A stretch of 64,000 nucleotides of DNA from Clostridia bacterium. Lineage in GTDB: Bacteria > Bacillota > Clostridia > Lachnospirales > Lachnospiraceae. Within the stretch, counting starts at the first letter, position 1; each line of letters begins with the position of its first letter. The notes below the pieces were generated by a model. That model was not told where the DNA came from. It did not search any database and was given only the letters and a program-made list of their open reading frames with translations. The stretch covers positions 59,498 through 123,497 of the forward strand of contig SAAB01000002.1 of the NCBI GenBank assembly GCA_009929615.1, written 5' to 3'. The position numbers and the translations under genes are program-made. Below are positions 1 to 7,658 of the stretch, in pieces.

Positions 1-1
1 T

Positions 2-385
2 CATACATTTTCTTTTGATGCGTATGATTATGTTATTGATGCAGTGGATACGGTAACGGCTAAGATAGAGCTGGTTATGCAATGTCAGGAAAAATCCGTT
101 CCAATTATCAGTTCTATGGGAACCGGTAATAAACTGGATCCATCGAAACTTCAGATATCAGATATTTATAAAACAAGTGTCTGCCCGCTGGCAAGAGTCA
201 TGCGTCGCGAATTAAAGCAGCGAGGCATTAAACACTTAAAGGTTGTTTATTCAACGGAAGAACCGGTTGTAAATCTAAGAACACCGGGAAGCATGGCCTT
301 TGTTCCGGGAACAGCAGGATTACTTATAGCATCTGCAGTGGTCAGGGATTTAATGGAGATGAAAACAGATGGAATTCAAGTTTGA
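2..385 (+). CDS. tcdA: tRNA threonylcarbamoyladenosine dehydratase (C-terminal part, cut by window edge)
   Basis: This is the C-terminal part of a ThiF/MoeB/E1-like enzyme that cyclises t6A37 to ct6A37 in ANN-decoding tRNAs. The reading frame is open to the left edge, so the ATP-binding N-terminal half lies outside the window. Visible family signatures are the YVIDAVDTVTAKI stretch, the SSMGTGNKLDP motif, DIYKTSVCPLARVMR and the VVYSTEEPV strand, all characteristic of TcdA/CsdL. An internal GTG at 44 is not the true start, because homology continues upstream of it. The stop overlaps the start of the next gene by 17 bases. Confidence 0.9.
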   Translation, partial: HTFSFDAYDYVIDAVDTVTAKIELVMQCQEKSVPIISSMGTGNKLDPSKLQISDIYKTSVCPLARVMRRELKQRGIKHLKVVYSTEEPVVNLRTPGSMAFVPGTAGLLIASAVVRDLMEMKTDGIQV

Positions 386-1313
386 AATACTGAAAGATAA
401 TAATGTAAGATTGACGGCTATTGAAGGCGAGGAAGGTGTTATTTCTATACCGGATACATGGGAAGGCCATCCTGTAACAGTTATAGGTGAAGAGGTTTTC
501 TATGGAAGGTACGAGATGAAACGGATTCAACTTCCCAAGTATTTAAAGAATATCGAAGGTCATGCATTTGCTGAATGTCGTTTTTTAGAGCAGGTTGATT
601 TCCCGGAGGGAACTGAGGTTATTGGGGATTACTGTTTTTATAACTGTATACGTCTGAGAAGAATTGTTATTCCAAAGACATTGGTCCATATGGGATATGG
701 GGCTTTTAAAAATGACACGGATCTAAAGGATATTCATATTCATACGGTGCAGGGGCTCGAAAGCCAAATTAATACGATTTTGAGTGATATGAATTTTGAA
801 CAAACAGTAACCTTTCATTATGAAGATGGCAATACATCCCAGCTTGTGTTTACCGATTATTTTTATGAGGAAACGGCCAATGAAGAGGCAAGACAGTTTA
901 ATCATAAAACCTATGGCTCGGGCAGCCTCTATAGGAACTGTATAAGCAGTACAGGGATTGACTATATGAAGTATGATGAAATTTTTGATTTAACGATTCA
1001 CAGGGACGAACCTGAAACTGTTATGGATTTGGCTTTAAAACGGTTGATTTATCCTTATGAATTAACAGAAAAAGCCAGAAAAAAATATATCAGACATTTA
1101 AAATCTATGGGGGGACAGCTTCTCTTTTATATGATTGAAACCCGTAGATGGTCAGCCTTTTCTTTATTGGAAGATGGCGAGGCTCTGGCAAAAGAAGCGA
1201 TTGAAGAAGGGATTGAATATGGACGTAAAAAGGATGCGGCCGAATTTGTCAGTACCCTTATGCAATATAAAAACATTCATTACCCGTCGGTAATGAAAAA
1301 CTTTGACTTATAG
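369..1313 (+). CDS. Leucine-rich-repeat (BspA/LRR_5-like) protein
   Basis: A 314-residue protein. Residues about 20-125 form BspA-type leucine-rich repeats: repeated units resembling 'I.G.AF..C..L..V.FPEG...IGDYCFYNC' and 'LRRIVIPKTL'. The rest (about 125-314) is a mixed, charged helical region that I do not recognise. No signal peptide or membrane segment is visible, so it is probably cytoplasmic, unlike secreted BspA proteins. The start ATG lies about 10 bases after a GGAG inside the tcdA end. It is followed after 11 bases by a VWA protein and then by an AAA ATPase, suggesting the LRR part may be a recognition or adaptor subunit of that pair. This role is inference. Confidence 0.75.
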   Translation: MEFKFEILKDNNVRLTAIEGEEGVISIPDTWEGHPVTVIGEEVFYGRYEMKRIQLPKYLKNIEGHAFAECRFLEQVDFPEGTEVIGDYCFYNCIRLRRIVIPKTLVHMGYGAFKNDTDLKDIHIHTVQGLESQINTILSDMNFEQTVTFHYEDGNTSQLVFTDYFYEETANEEARQFNHKTYGSGSLYRNCISSTGIDYMKYDEIFDLTIHRDEPETVMDLALKRLIYPYELTEKARKKYIRHLKSMGGQLLFYMIETRRWSAFSLLEDGEALAKEAIEEGIEYGRKKDAAEFVSTLMQYKNIHYPSVMKNFDL

Positions 1314-1324
1314 GATGACTTCGG

Positions 1325-2656
1325 ATGAATGAGATAAGAGAGAAGATTAACCGGGTTGGTATTCAGATTTTATCAGCATCCCGGAATGAAATATATATGT
1401 CCATGCGTTACTTTGATATAGCTTTAAGTGCCCTGGATTATGAATTGAATTTAGGCACAAAGACGATAGGAACCGATGGGTTTAAGATACTCTTTAATCC
1501 TTCCTGGCTGGTGAATGCCTATCGGGAGTGGCCCCAGGATATCAACCGGGTCTATGTTCATATGATTATGCATAATATTTTCAGGCATATGTCGGGGCGG
1601 ATGGAACGGGATGAGCAGCTGTGGAATCTGGCTTGTGACATCGCTGTAGAATCGATGATTGACCGGTTTGATGCGGTGTGTGTGAAGCGTATTGTCAGTG
1701 ATGAAAGAGAAGCCTGGTACTACCGTCTGGGTCAGGAGATGAAGGTTTTGAATGCCCAGTCCATATATCGCTGGTTCATGAATCATCCACCATCACCGAG
1801 AGAACTCATGAAGGCGGAGCGAATATTTACTTTGGATGACCATTCTTTCTGGCAGGGTCAGGAGGAAGAGGAACAGGAAGATAATCAACGCCAGCAGCAA
1901 AGAGATGATAAGTGGAAGGATATCAGTCAGAAGATAAAGACGAATCTGGATACTTTTTCTAAAAGTATGGGACAGCTGGCAGGAGACCTTGTTCTTCAAA
2001 TGGAAATCAGCCTGCATGAAACCTATGATTATCGGGATTTTTTACGAAAGTTTACAGTTATTAATGAGGAAATCAAGCTGGACATGGACAGCTTTGACTA
2101 TATATTTTATACCTATGGTTTAAATGCCTATGGGAATGTACCACTGGTTGAACCTTTAGAATACACTGAAACAGAAAAGATTCGTGAACTGGCGATTATT
2201 GTTGATACTTCCGAATCTTGTGGTGATGGAACACTACGCCGCTTTTTCCATGAAACTTTTCAGATTCTTCACAGTATGGATAGTTTCTTTAAACATATGA
2301 ATCTACATATTATTCAATGTGATGCGGAAGTACAGATGGATATAAAGATAGAATCCGAAGAAGAACTTATAGATTGTATGAAACATCTGACAGTTCGGGG
2401 ACGTGGCGGGACCAACTTTAAAGCCGGACTGGCCTATGTGGAGAAGCTGATTCTGGAAGGAGAATTTCAGAATCTGAAAGGCGTTTTGTATTTTACAGAT
2501 GGCTATGGTGAATTTCCCGGAAAGAAGCCGCCTTTTGATACCGCGTTTATTTTTGTTAAGGAAGACTATACAGATATTAAGGTTCCGCCTTGGGCGATGA
2601 AAGTGATTCTGGAGCCTGATGATATTATGACATGGAGTGACTATAATGAACATTAA
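1325..2656 (+). CDS. DUF2201-type protein: metallopeptidase-like N-terminus plus VWA-like C-terminus
   Basis: A 443-residue protein. The N-terminal part has an H-x3-H-x4-H pattern (His78, His82, His87) at the place where DUF2201 proteins carry HExxHxxxxH. Here the glutamate is replaced by methionine, so peptidase activity is doubtful. Residues about 178-205 are rich in Glu and Gln. The C-terminal third is a von Willebrand A-like domain with an intact metal-ion-dependent adhesion site: DTSES (Asp294, Ser296, Ser298), Thr363 in GRGGTNF and Asp392 in FTDGYGEFP. It is paired with a MoxR-type AAA ATPase immediately downstream (genes overlap by 11 bases), the usual arrangement for AAA/VWA chaperone-like pairs. 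The substrate is unknown. Confidence 0.82.
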   Translation: MNEIREKINRVGIQILSASRNEIYMSMRYFDIALSALDYELNLGTKTIGTDGFKILFNPSWLVNAYREWPQDINRVYVHMIMHNIFRHMSGRMERDEQLWNLACDIAVESMIDRFDAVCVKRIVSDEREAWYYRLGQEMKVLNAQSIYRWFMNHPPSPRELMKAERIFTLDDHSFWQGQEEEEQEDNQRQQQRDDKWKDISQKIKTNLDTFSKSMGQLAGDLVLQMEISLHETYDYRDFLRKFTVINEEIKLDMDSFDYIFYTYGLNAYGNVPLVEPLEYTETEKIRELAIIVDTSESCGDGTLRRFFHETFQILHSMDSFFKHMNLHIIQCDAEVQMDIKIESEEELIDCMKHLTVRGRGGTNFKAGLAYVEKLILEGEFQNLKGVLYFTDGYGEFPGKKPPFDTAFIFVKEDYTDIKVPPWAMKVILEPDDIMTWSDYNEH

Positions 2657-4142
2657 AGAAGCAAAAGAAGAAATTATACATACAGTGAAAGCCTATACGG
2701 CAAAAGATGAACTTGGAAATTATGAGATTGGAATAACCCACCAGCGGCCAGTGTTGTTGATAGGACCTCCAGGAATCGGAAAAACAGCGATTATGGAACA
2801 GGTGGCAAGAGAGTGTGGTATCGGCCTGGTAGCTTATACCATTACCCATCACACCAGACAGAGCGCCATTGGTCTGCCGATTATTGAACATAAAGATTTT
2901 AATGGCAAAGAGTATCCGGTGACAGAATATACCATGAGTGAGATTATCGGTTCTGTCTATGACCAGATGGAAAAGACAGGCTTAAAAGAAGGTATTCTTT
3001 TTATCGATGAAATTAACTGTGTTTCCGAAACACTGGCACCAACCATGCTTCAATTTCTTCAGGGAAAGACCTTCGGTAATCACAGAGTACCGGATGGCTG
3101 GATTATTGTAGCCGCCGGTAATCCACCGGAATATAATAAATCGGTTAAGGAGTTTGATATTGTAACCCTCGACCGTGTAAAACGCATTGATGTTCGAGAG
3201 AATCTTCCGGTTTGGAAAGAATATGCTTATAAAGAGGCTATTCATGGCAGTATTATTTCCTATCTGGATGTAAAAAAAGAAAACTTTTATACAGTGGAGA
3301 CAACGGTTGAAGGGAAACGTTTTGTAACAGCCAGAGGATGGGAAGATTTATCCCAGATGATTAAAGTCTATCAGAAGCTGAATATTCCTGTGACGGAAGG
3401 CGTTATTGGACAGTATCTTCAGCATCCCGGAATTGCAAAAGAATTTGCAGCTTATCTGGATTTATACGAAAAATATGCTTCGGATTATAATCCTGATGAT
3501 ATTCTTCGGGGCAGGGTTTTGCCAGGTGCTGTTGAGCGGATGGCGTCGGCACCTTTTGACGAAAAACTCAGTGTTATCGGTCTTCTCGTCAGCCGTCTCA
3601 GCGACGGTGCCAGAGAATGTTTTGAAAAGGACAGTTTTGTGGAACGGCTTTTTGCTGCTTTGAAGTTTGTGAAATCTGAACCGGATTTATTAGAAGGTTT
3701 GACAATGGTTTTGACAAATGAGAAAGAAAAATGGGAAAAGAATCAGAACGGAAAAGCAATGGATAAAGCGGATGCGCGAATAGCACAGCACCTGATGAAT
3801 AAGCTGGAAGAATATATTAAGATGGTAAGAAATGGTGGGGATTTTGAAGCCGTTAAAACCGATTTCAATGGCGAAGCAGCCAAACGTCAGGAAATGATTA
3901 CCCATTGGAAATCAGGTTTTGATAACAGCTTTGGGTTTATAGAAGCAGCTTTTGGCGAAAGTCAGGAGATGGTGGTTTTTATTACAGAATTAAACAGCAG
4001 TCATTATGCCCTCTGGTTTATCGGTGAAAATGGCTGTGAAAAATACTATCAGTATAATCAGGGGCTTCTTCTCGGGGAGCGTCAGCGTTCGATTATGTCT
4101 GACATTCAGGGAATTGAAAAGGAACTTTCATTTTTAAACTAG
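2646..4142 (+). CDS. MoxR-family AAA ATPase
   Basis: A 498-residue AAA+ protein. Walker A is GPPGIGKT at residues 40-47, and Walker B LFIDEIN holds Asp121 and Glu122. The sensor-1 region AAGNPPEY and an arginine-containing LDRVKR segment follow. The C-terminal ~190 residues are an extension with no family I recognise. I chose the ATG at 2646 rather than the in-frame GTG at 2637 because a GGAG at 2634-2637 sits 8 bases before the ATG and overlaps the GTG. The gene overlaps the end of the VWA gene. MoxR ATPases usually remodel or mature a protein partner together with VWA proteins; the partner here is not known. Confidence 0.85.
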   Translation: MNIKEAKEEIIHTVKAYTAKDELGNYEIGITHQRPVLLIGPPGIGKTAIMEQVARECGIGLVAYTITHHTRQSAIGLPIIEHKDFNGKEYPVTEYTMSEIIGSVYDQMEKTGLKEGILFIDEINCVSETLAPTMLQFLQGKTFGNHRVPDGWIIVAAGNPPEYNKSVKEFDIVTLDRVKRIDVRENLPVWKEYAYKEAIHGSIISYLDVKKENFYTVETTVEGKRFVTARGWEDLSQMIKVYQKLNIPVTEGVIGQYLQHPGIAKEFAAYLDLYEKYASDYNPDDILRGRVLPGAVERMASAPFDEKLSVIGLLVSRLSDGARECFEKDSFVERLFAALKFVKSEPDLLEGLTMVLTNEKEKWEKNQNGKAMDKADARIAQHLMNKLEEYIKMVRNGGDFEAVKTDFNGEAAKRQEMITHWKSGFDNSFGFIEAAFGESQEMVVFITELNSSHYALWFIGENGCEKYYQYNQGLLLGERQRSIMSDIQGIEKELSFLN

Positions 4143-4155
4143 GAGGAATAGACAC

Positions 4156-5544
4156 ATGAGAGAAAATGCCTGGAATACATATACAGACACAGATACAGAA
4201 ATGATGGATGCTCTTATTACCGGATATAAATATTTTCTGGACAATGGTAAAACTGAGCGTGAATGCGTTAAACAGATGATTGCTACAGCAAGAAGCTGTG
4301 GCTATATTCCGTTGGAAGAAGTAATACGCACAGGGTATATGTTGAAACCCGGAAGTAAAGTCTATGCCCAGACAAAGGGCAAGGCTGTTATGTTTATGCA
4401 TATCGGTCTGCTTCCGATTGAAGACGGCATGAATATTCTTGGAGCCCATATTGATTCTCCAAGACTGGATATTAAACAAAACCCTCTCTATGAGGATACT
4501 GAACTGGCTTATCTGGATACTCATTATTATGGCGGTATCAAAAAATATCAATGGGTGACATTGCCTCTTGCACTTCATGGTACGATTGTGAAAAAAGATG
4601 GCAGCCATGTAGAGATTAATATTGGTGAGGAAGAAAATGACCCGGTTTTTGGTGTGACTGATTTGCTCGTTCATTTATCTTCGAAACAGCTTGAGAAAAA
4701 GGGCTCTGTTGTTATTGAAGGTGAGAATCTGGACATTCTGGTGGGAAGCCGTCCTTTGAAAGAATCTGATGAAAAGGATAAAGTAAAAGCGAATATTTTA
4801 CAACTTCTGAAAGAAAAGTATGATATTGAAGAGGAAGATTTCATTTCCGGTGAGATAGAGGTGGTTCCGGCAGGAAAATCCAGAGATTTTGGATTGGACC
4901 GAAGTATGGTTATGTCCTATGGACAGGATGACAGAGTATGTGCGTATACTTCTCTGATGGCTATGCTTTCTGTTGAACAGGTAAATCGTACAAGTGCGGC
5001 TATATTTGTTGATAAAGAAGAGATTGGCAGTGTAGGTGCTTCGAGTATGGGTTCAAAATTCTTTGAAAATACAGTAGCTGAAGTTTTAAATTCCATGGGA
5101 CGATATACAGATTTGTCTCTGAGAAGGATTCTTTCACGTTCAAAAATGCTTTCATCCGATGTAAGTGCTGCTTTTGACCCGGCTTATGCATCTGTTTTTG
5201 AAAAGAAAAATTCAGCATATTTTGGAAAAGGTGTTGTATTTAATAAGTATACAGGTGCCAGAGGAAAATCTGCGTCCAATGATGCCGGAGCTGAATATGT
5301 GGCAAGAATACGCCGGATTATGGATGACCATAAGGTGGCTTATCAGATGGCTGAGATGGGTAAAGTAGATGCAGGCGGTGGAAATACAATTGCCTGGATT
5401 CCGGCAGCCTATGATATGGATGTTATTGACTGTGGTGTTGCCGTATTAAGCATGCATGCACCATGGGAGATAACAAGTAAAGCGGATATCTATGAAGCCG
5501 AAAAATGCTATGAGGCATTTCTGGAAACAGTAGACTGGCTTTAA
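4156..5544 (+). CDS. M18 family aminopeptidase
   Basis: A 462-residue cytoplasmic zinc aminopeptidase of the M18 (aspartyl aminopeptidase/ApeA) family, which removes N-terminal, often acidic, residues from peptides. Visible family motifs are GAHIDSPRLDIK (metal-binding His and catalytic Asp), YYGGIKKYQW, the DKEEIGSVGASSM segment with the Glu-Glu pair, SSDVSAAFDP, and the C-terminal SMHAPWEITSKAD with the last metal-binding His. Length is normal for the family. An AGGAGG ribosome site lies 9 bases before the ATG. It follows the AAA gene after 13 bases and ends the transcription unit at a strong hairpin. Confidence 0.92.
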   Translation: MRENAWNTYTDTDTEMMDALITGYKYFLDNGKTERECVKQMIATARSCGYIPLEEVIRTGYMLKPGSKVYAQTKGKAVMFMHIGLLPIEDGMNILGAHIDSPRLDIKQNPLYEDTELAYLDTHYYGGIKKYQWVTLPLALHGTIVKKDGSHVEINIGEEENDPVFGVTDLLVHLSSKQLEKKGSVVIEGENLDILVGSRPLKESDEKDKVKANILQLLKEKYDIEEEDFISGEIEVVPAGKSRDFGLDRSMVMSYGQDDRVCAYTSLMAMLSVEQVNRTSAAIFVDKEEIGSVGASSMGSKFFENTVAEVLNSMGRYTDLSLRRILSRSKMLSSDVSAAFDPAYASVFEKKNSAYFGKGVVFNKYTGARGKSASNDAGAEYVARIRRIMDDHKVAYQMAEMGKVDAGGGNTIAWIPAAYDMDVIDCGVAVLSMHAPWEITSKADIYEAEKCYEAFLETVDWL

Positions 5545-5556
5545 AAAATGAAGAAA

Positions 5557-5597
5557 AGAGTCGAGGAATGATAATTGATTCCCCGGCTCTTTTTTTA
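5557..5597 (+). terminator. Intrinsic terminator after the M18 aminopeptidase
   Basis: A 13-bp stem (arms 5557-5569 and 5578-5590, with G-U pairs) is followed by seven T residues. The T-tract runs into a TATAAT, so a promoter for the next gene seems to be built into the terminator. Confidence 0.85.
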
Positions 5598-5603
5598 TAT
5601 AAT
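5575..5603 (+). promoter_or_regulatory. Putative promoter of the surface adhesin gene
   Basis: TTGATT (5575-5580), a 17-base spacer and TATAAT (5598-5603). The -35 box lies in the loop and right arm of the preceding terminator. Four of six -35 bases and all -10 bases match sigma-A consensus. Confidence 0.5.
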
Positions 5604-5616
5604 GAACCTACATCTA

Positions 5617-5638
5617 AAGACCACTTTCCTGTGGTCTT
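5617..5638 (+). promoter_or_regulatory. Leader hairpin upstream of the adhesin
   Basis: A perfect 8-bp stem (AAGACCAC/GTGGTCTT) with a 6-base loop lies in the 5' leader, roughly 10 bases after the expected transcription start. It has no following T-tract, so it is more likely an mRNA-stabilising or regulatory structure than a terminator. Confidence 0.4.
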
Positions 5639-5724
5639 ATATCTAACTATGTCCGGACATTCGTCCATATGAAATTTCATTTTATAAATATTAAAAAAGT
5701 TCAAAGGAGGAATTATTAATTTTT

Positions 5725-7548
5725 ATGTATATTAAAAACAGAATATGTATTTTACTATGTTTTATTCTGATGTTCAATTTTTCAATGAAGGTATTTGCTG
5801 AGGACAGTGGTGAAGTTTCATATATGACCGAAGTGCAACCATCTGCCGGAGCTTTTTCAGAATATCCGGCAGGACCGGAGCATGATCCTGGTAGTCCGGC
5901 GAATATAAAGGTTATTGTGTATGACGGTTCCCTGGACCACGTTGCCTATTGTGTAGAATATAATACACCCCTGTGGCAGGGGATGACCGCCATATCCACA
6001 GGCGTTGAAGTGCCGAATCAAAATCTTATTGGAGATATACTTGCACTGGGATTTCAAGGCTATGAAGGCGGATGGAGTGATGGACTTTATAACAGAGATA
6101 GTGCGAGGGCTGAATATGCGGCAACCCAGGTACTGCTCTGGAATGCTGTACAAGGCCTTTTTGGCACAGATATTGGCGATAGAGCGGCAGACCATTTTTT
6201 ATCGATAGTTCCGAACAGCAGTCATGCTCGCAGTTATTTTAATGATATTCAGGAGAGAATTATTGATAAGTATAAAATCCCCTCATTTTCAGCAGGGAAC
6301 TTTGATGAAGTTCCAGTGGTTGAGCTTCAGTGGAATAAGGATAAACAATGGTATGAAATGACCTTATCCGATGAGAATGGGGTATTAAACCGCTATGACT
6401 ATTCTGCTGAGGGTGTCGTTTTTGAAAAATCAGGGAATAGCCTTTATATACATACAACAAGTGAATTTGATGAACCGGTAACAGCTGAGGCAGTATGGGA
6501 TGCGGGATTTGGTGGGAGCAGTGCAGCTCTTATATGGGAAACGAATTATGGAGAAGGTCAGAAGATGGGGACTCCGGTTCCTGTAACCAATTATCCGATT
6601 TTTTCTTATATACAATTAAAAACCATGCGAAAGGATGTGGAAATACCGATTTCTCTTACCATTCATAAAAAGGATGGAATTACGGATATACCTTTGAAAG
6701 GTGCTGTTTTTGATATTTTTGATGGAGAGCAGCGGCTTGGTTCTTTGAAAGATGGTGAAGATGGAACTTATCGTTGGAATGATGTGATAAAGATTAAGGA
6801 CGGAGAGAACATCCAGAGAAAATTTCTCATTAAAGAAGTCAATCCTCCAATAGGTTATAAAAATTCGGATGTGGAAATAGAGATCCCGGTGGAAGGCATT
6901 GGAGGTCAGATGCTGACATTTGATTATGAAAGGACGGTTAAGAACCTTCCGGATACGCTTGTTGAGATTATCAAAAAAGATAAAGAAAGTGGAGAACCGA
7001 TCACGGGGGCAGAACTCAAATTGCAGCATAAAGACGGCGATTATGAATACAGCTGGATAACCGACGGAAAGCCCTGTGTTTTGGAAGAAATACCGGCAGG
7101 GGAATATATTCTGACAGAAACGAAAGCTCCTGAAGGTTATCAAAAGGCTGAATCTATCACATTTTTGTTGAAAACAGATGGTGAAAAGCTGACGATAGTT
7201 ATGGATGATGTAAAGATTCCAGAAACAGAAACCGAGACAGAAACTGAGACAGAAACCGAGACGGAAACTGAGACAGAAACCGAGACAGAAACCGAGACAG
7301 AAACTGAGACAGAAACAGAAACTGAAACTGAGACAGAAACAGAAACTGAAACTGAGACCGAAGCAGAAACTGAATCTGAAACCGAGCCGGAAAGCGAAAC
7401 GAGAGAGACCTTTGTGGTGACTAAAAATATTGACACACCTGAAACCGGTGATGGATTTTCTATAGGGCTAATGCTTGCAATATGTGGCGTTTCTTTGATA
7501 ATTTTGACAATTATTTTGTGGAGTTTAAAAAAAGTTCGTAAAAAGTAA
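5725..7548 (+). CDS. Cell-wall-anchored thioester adhesin with SpaA/Cna-B domains and Glu-Thr stalk
   Basis: A 607-residue surface protein. Residues 1-26 are a signal peptide ending VFA. The N-terminal domain carries the pair expected of a thioester (TQXA) domain: Cys76 in AYCVEY and Gln135 in AATQVLLWNA. Such domains form an internal Cys-Gln thioester that can bind host targets covalently. Two SpaA/Cna-B-like beta domains follow (about 308-400 and 412-495); each starts with a KKD segment and ends with an E..(A/P)P.GY motif. Residues 500-554 are almost pure Glu-Thr repeats. The end has a sortase motif TPETGD (571-576), a hydrophobic segment (about 579-599) and a KKVRKK tail. AAGGAGG lies 14 bases before the ATG, slightly far. 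No sortase gene is visible in the window. Confidence 0.88.
   Translation: MYIKNRICILLCFILMFNFSMKVFAEDSGEVSYMTEVQPSAGAFSEYPAGPEHDPGSPANIKVIVYDGSLDHVAYCVEYNTPLWQGMTAISTGVEVPNQNLIGDILALGFQGYEGGWSDGLYNRDSARAEYAATQVLLWNAVQGLFGTDIGDRAADHFLSIVPNSSHARSYFNDIQERIIDKYKIPSFSAGNFDEVPVVELQWNKDKQWYEMTLSDENGVLNRYDYSAEGVVFEKSGNSLYIHTTSEFDEPVTAEAVWDAGFGGSSAALIWETNYGEGQKMGTPVPVTNYPIFSYIQLKTMRKDVEIPISLTIHKKDGITDIPLKGAVFDIFDGEQRLGSLKDGEDGTYRWNDVIKIKDGENIQRKFLIKEVNPPIGYKNSDVEIEIPVEGIGGQMLTFDYERTVKNLPDTLVEIIKKDKESGEPITGAELKLQHKDGDYEYSWITDGKPCVLEEIPAGEYILTETKAPEGYQKAESITFLLKTDGEKLTIVMDDVKIPETETETETETETETETETETETETETETETETETETETETETETETEAETESETEPESETRETFVVTKNIDTPETGDGFSIGLMLAICGVSLIILTIILWSLKKVRKK
7222..7386 (+). repeat. 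Glu-Thr coding repeat tract
   Basis: About 165 bases made of GAA/GAG alternating with ACA/ACC/ACT codons (period 6), coding for the adhesin stalk (residues 500-554). Single substitutions to Ala, Ser and Pro appear only at the 3' end. Unequal crossing-over or slippage could change the stalk length in 6-base steps without breaking the frame. Confidence 0.9.
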
Positions 7549-7552
7549 GGTC

Positions 7553-7581
7553 TTGATAATCAAAGTCCGGTGTGATACACT
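7553..7581 (+). promoter_or_regulatory. Possible promoter of the G3E GTPase pair
   Basis: TTGATA (7553-7558), a 17-base spacer and TACACT (7576-7581). If used, transcription would begin about 10 bases before the hairpin at 7591, putting that hairpin in the leader. Confidence 0.4.
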
Positions 7582-7590
7582 GAGTAATGG

Positions 7591-7621
7591 AAATTCCGTC
7601 ATATTGAGACGGAATTTTTTT
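7591..7621 (+). terminator. Intrinsic terminator (end of adhesin, or leader attenuator of the GTPase genes)
   Basis: A perfect 10-bp stem (7591-7600 with 7608-7617), a 7-base loop and a run of T. It either ends the adhesin transcript or acts in the leader of the next operon. Confidence 0.85.
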
Positions 7622-7658
7622 ACAAGATGTTTGCAAAACTGGAAAGGTAGTGACTATT

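Noticed and set aside
7222..7386. Regular repeats considered as a CRISPR array
   Set aside because: The period is 6 bases, in frame and coding; there are no spacers.
7140..7436. An open frame on the minus strand coding a Ser-Val repeat
   Set aside because: It is the antisense of the Glu-Thr repeat of the adhesin; the low-complexity composition alone keeps the frame open.
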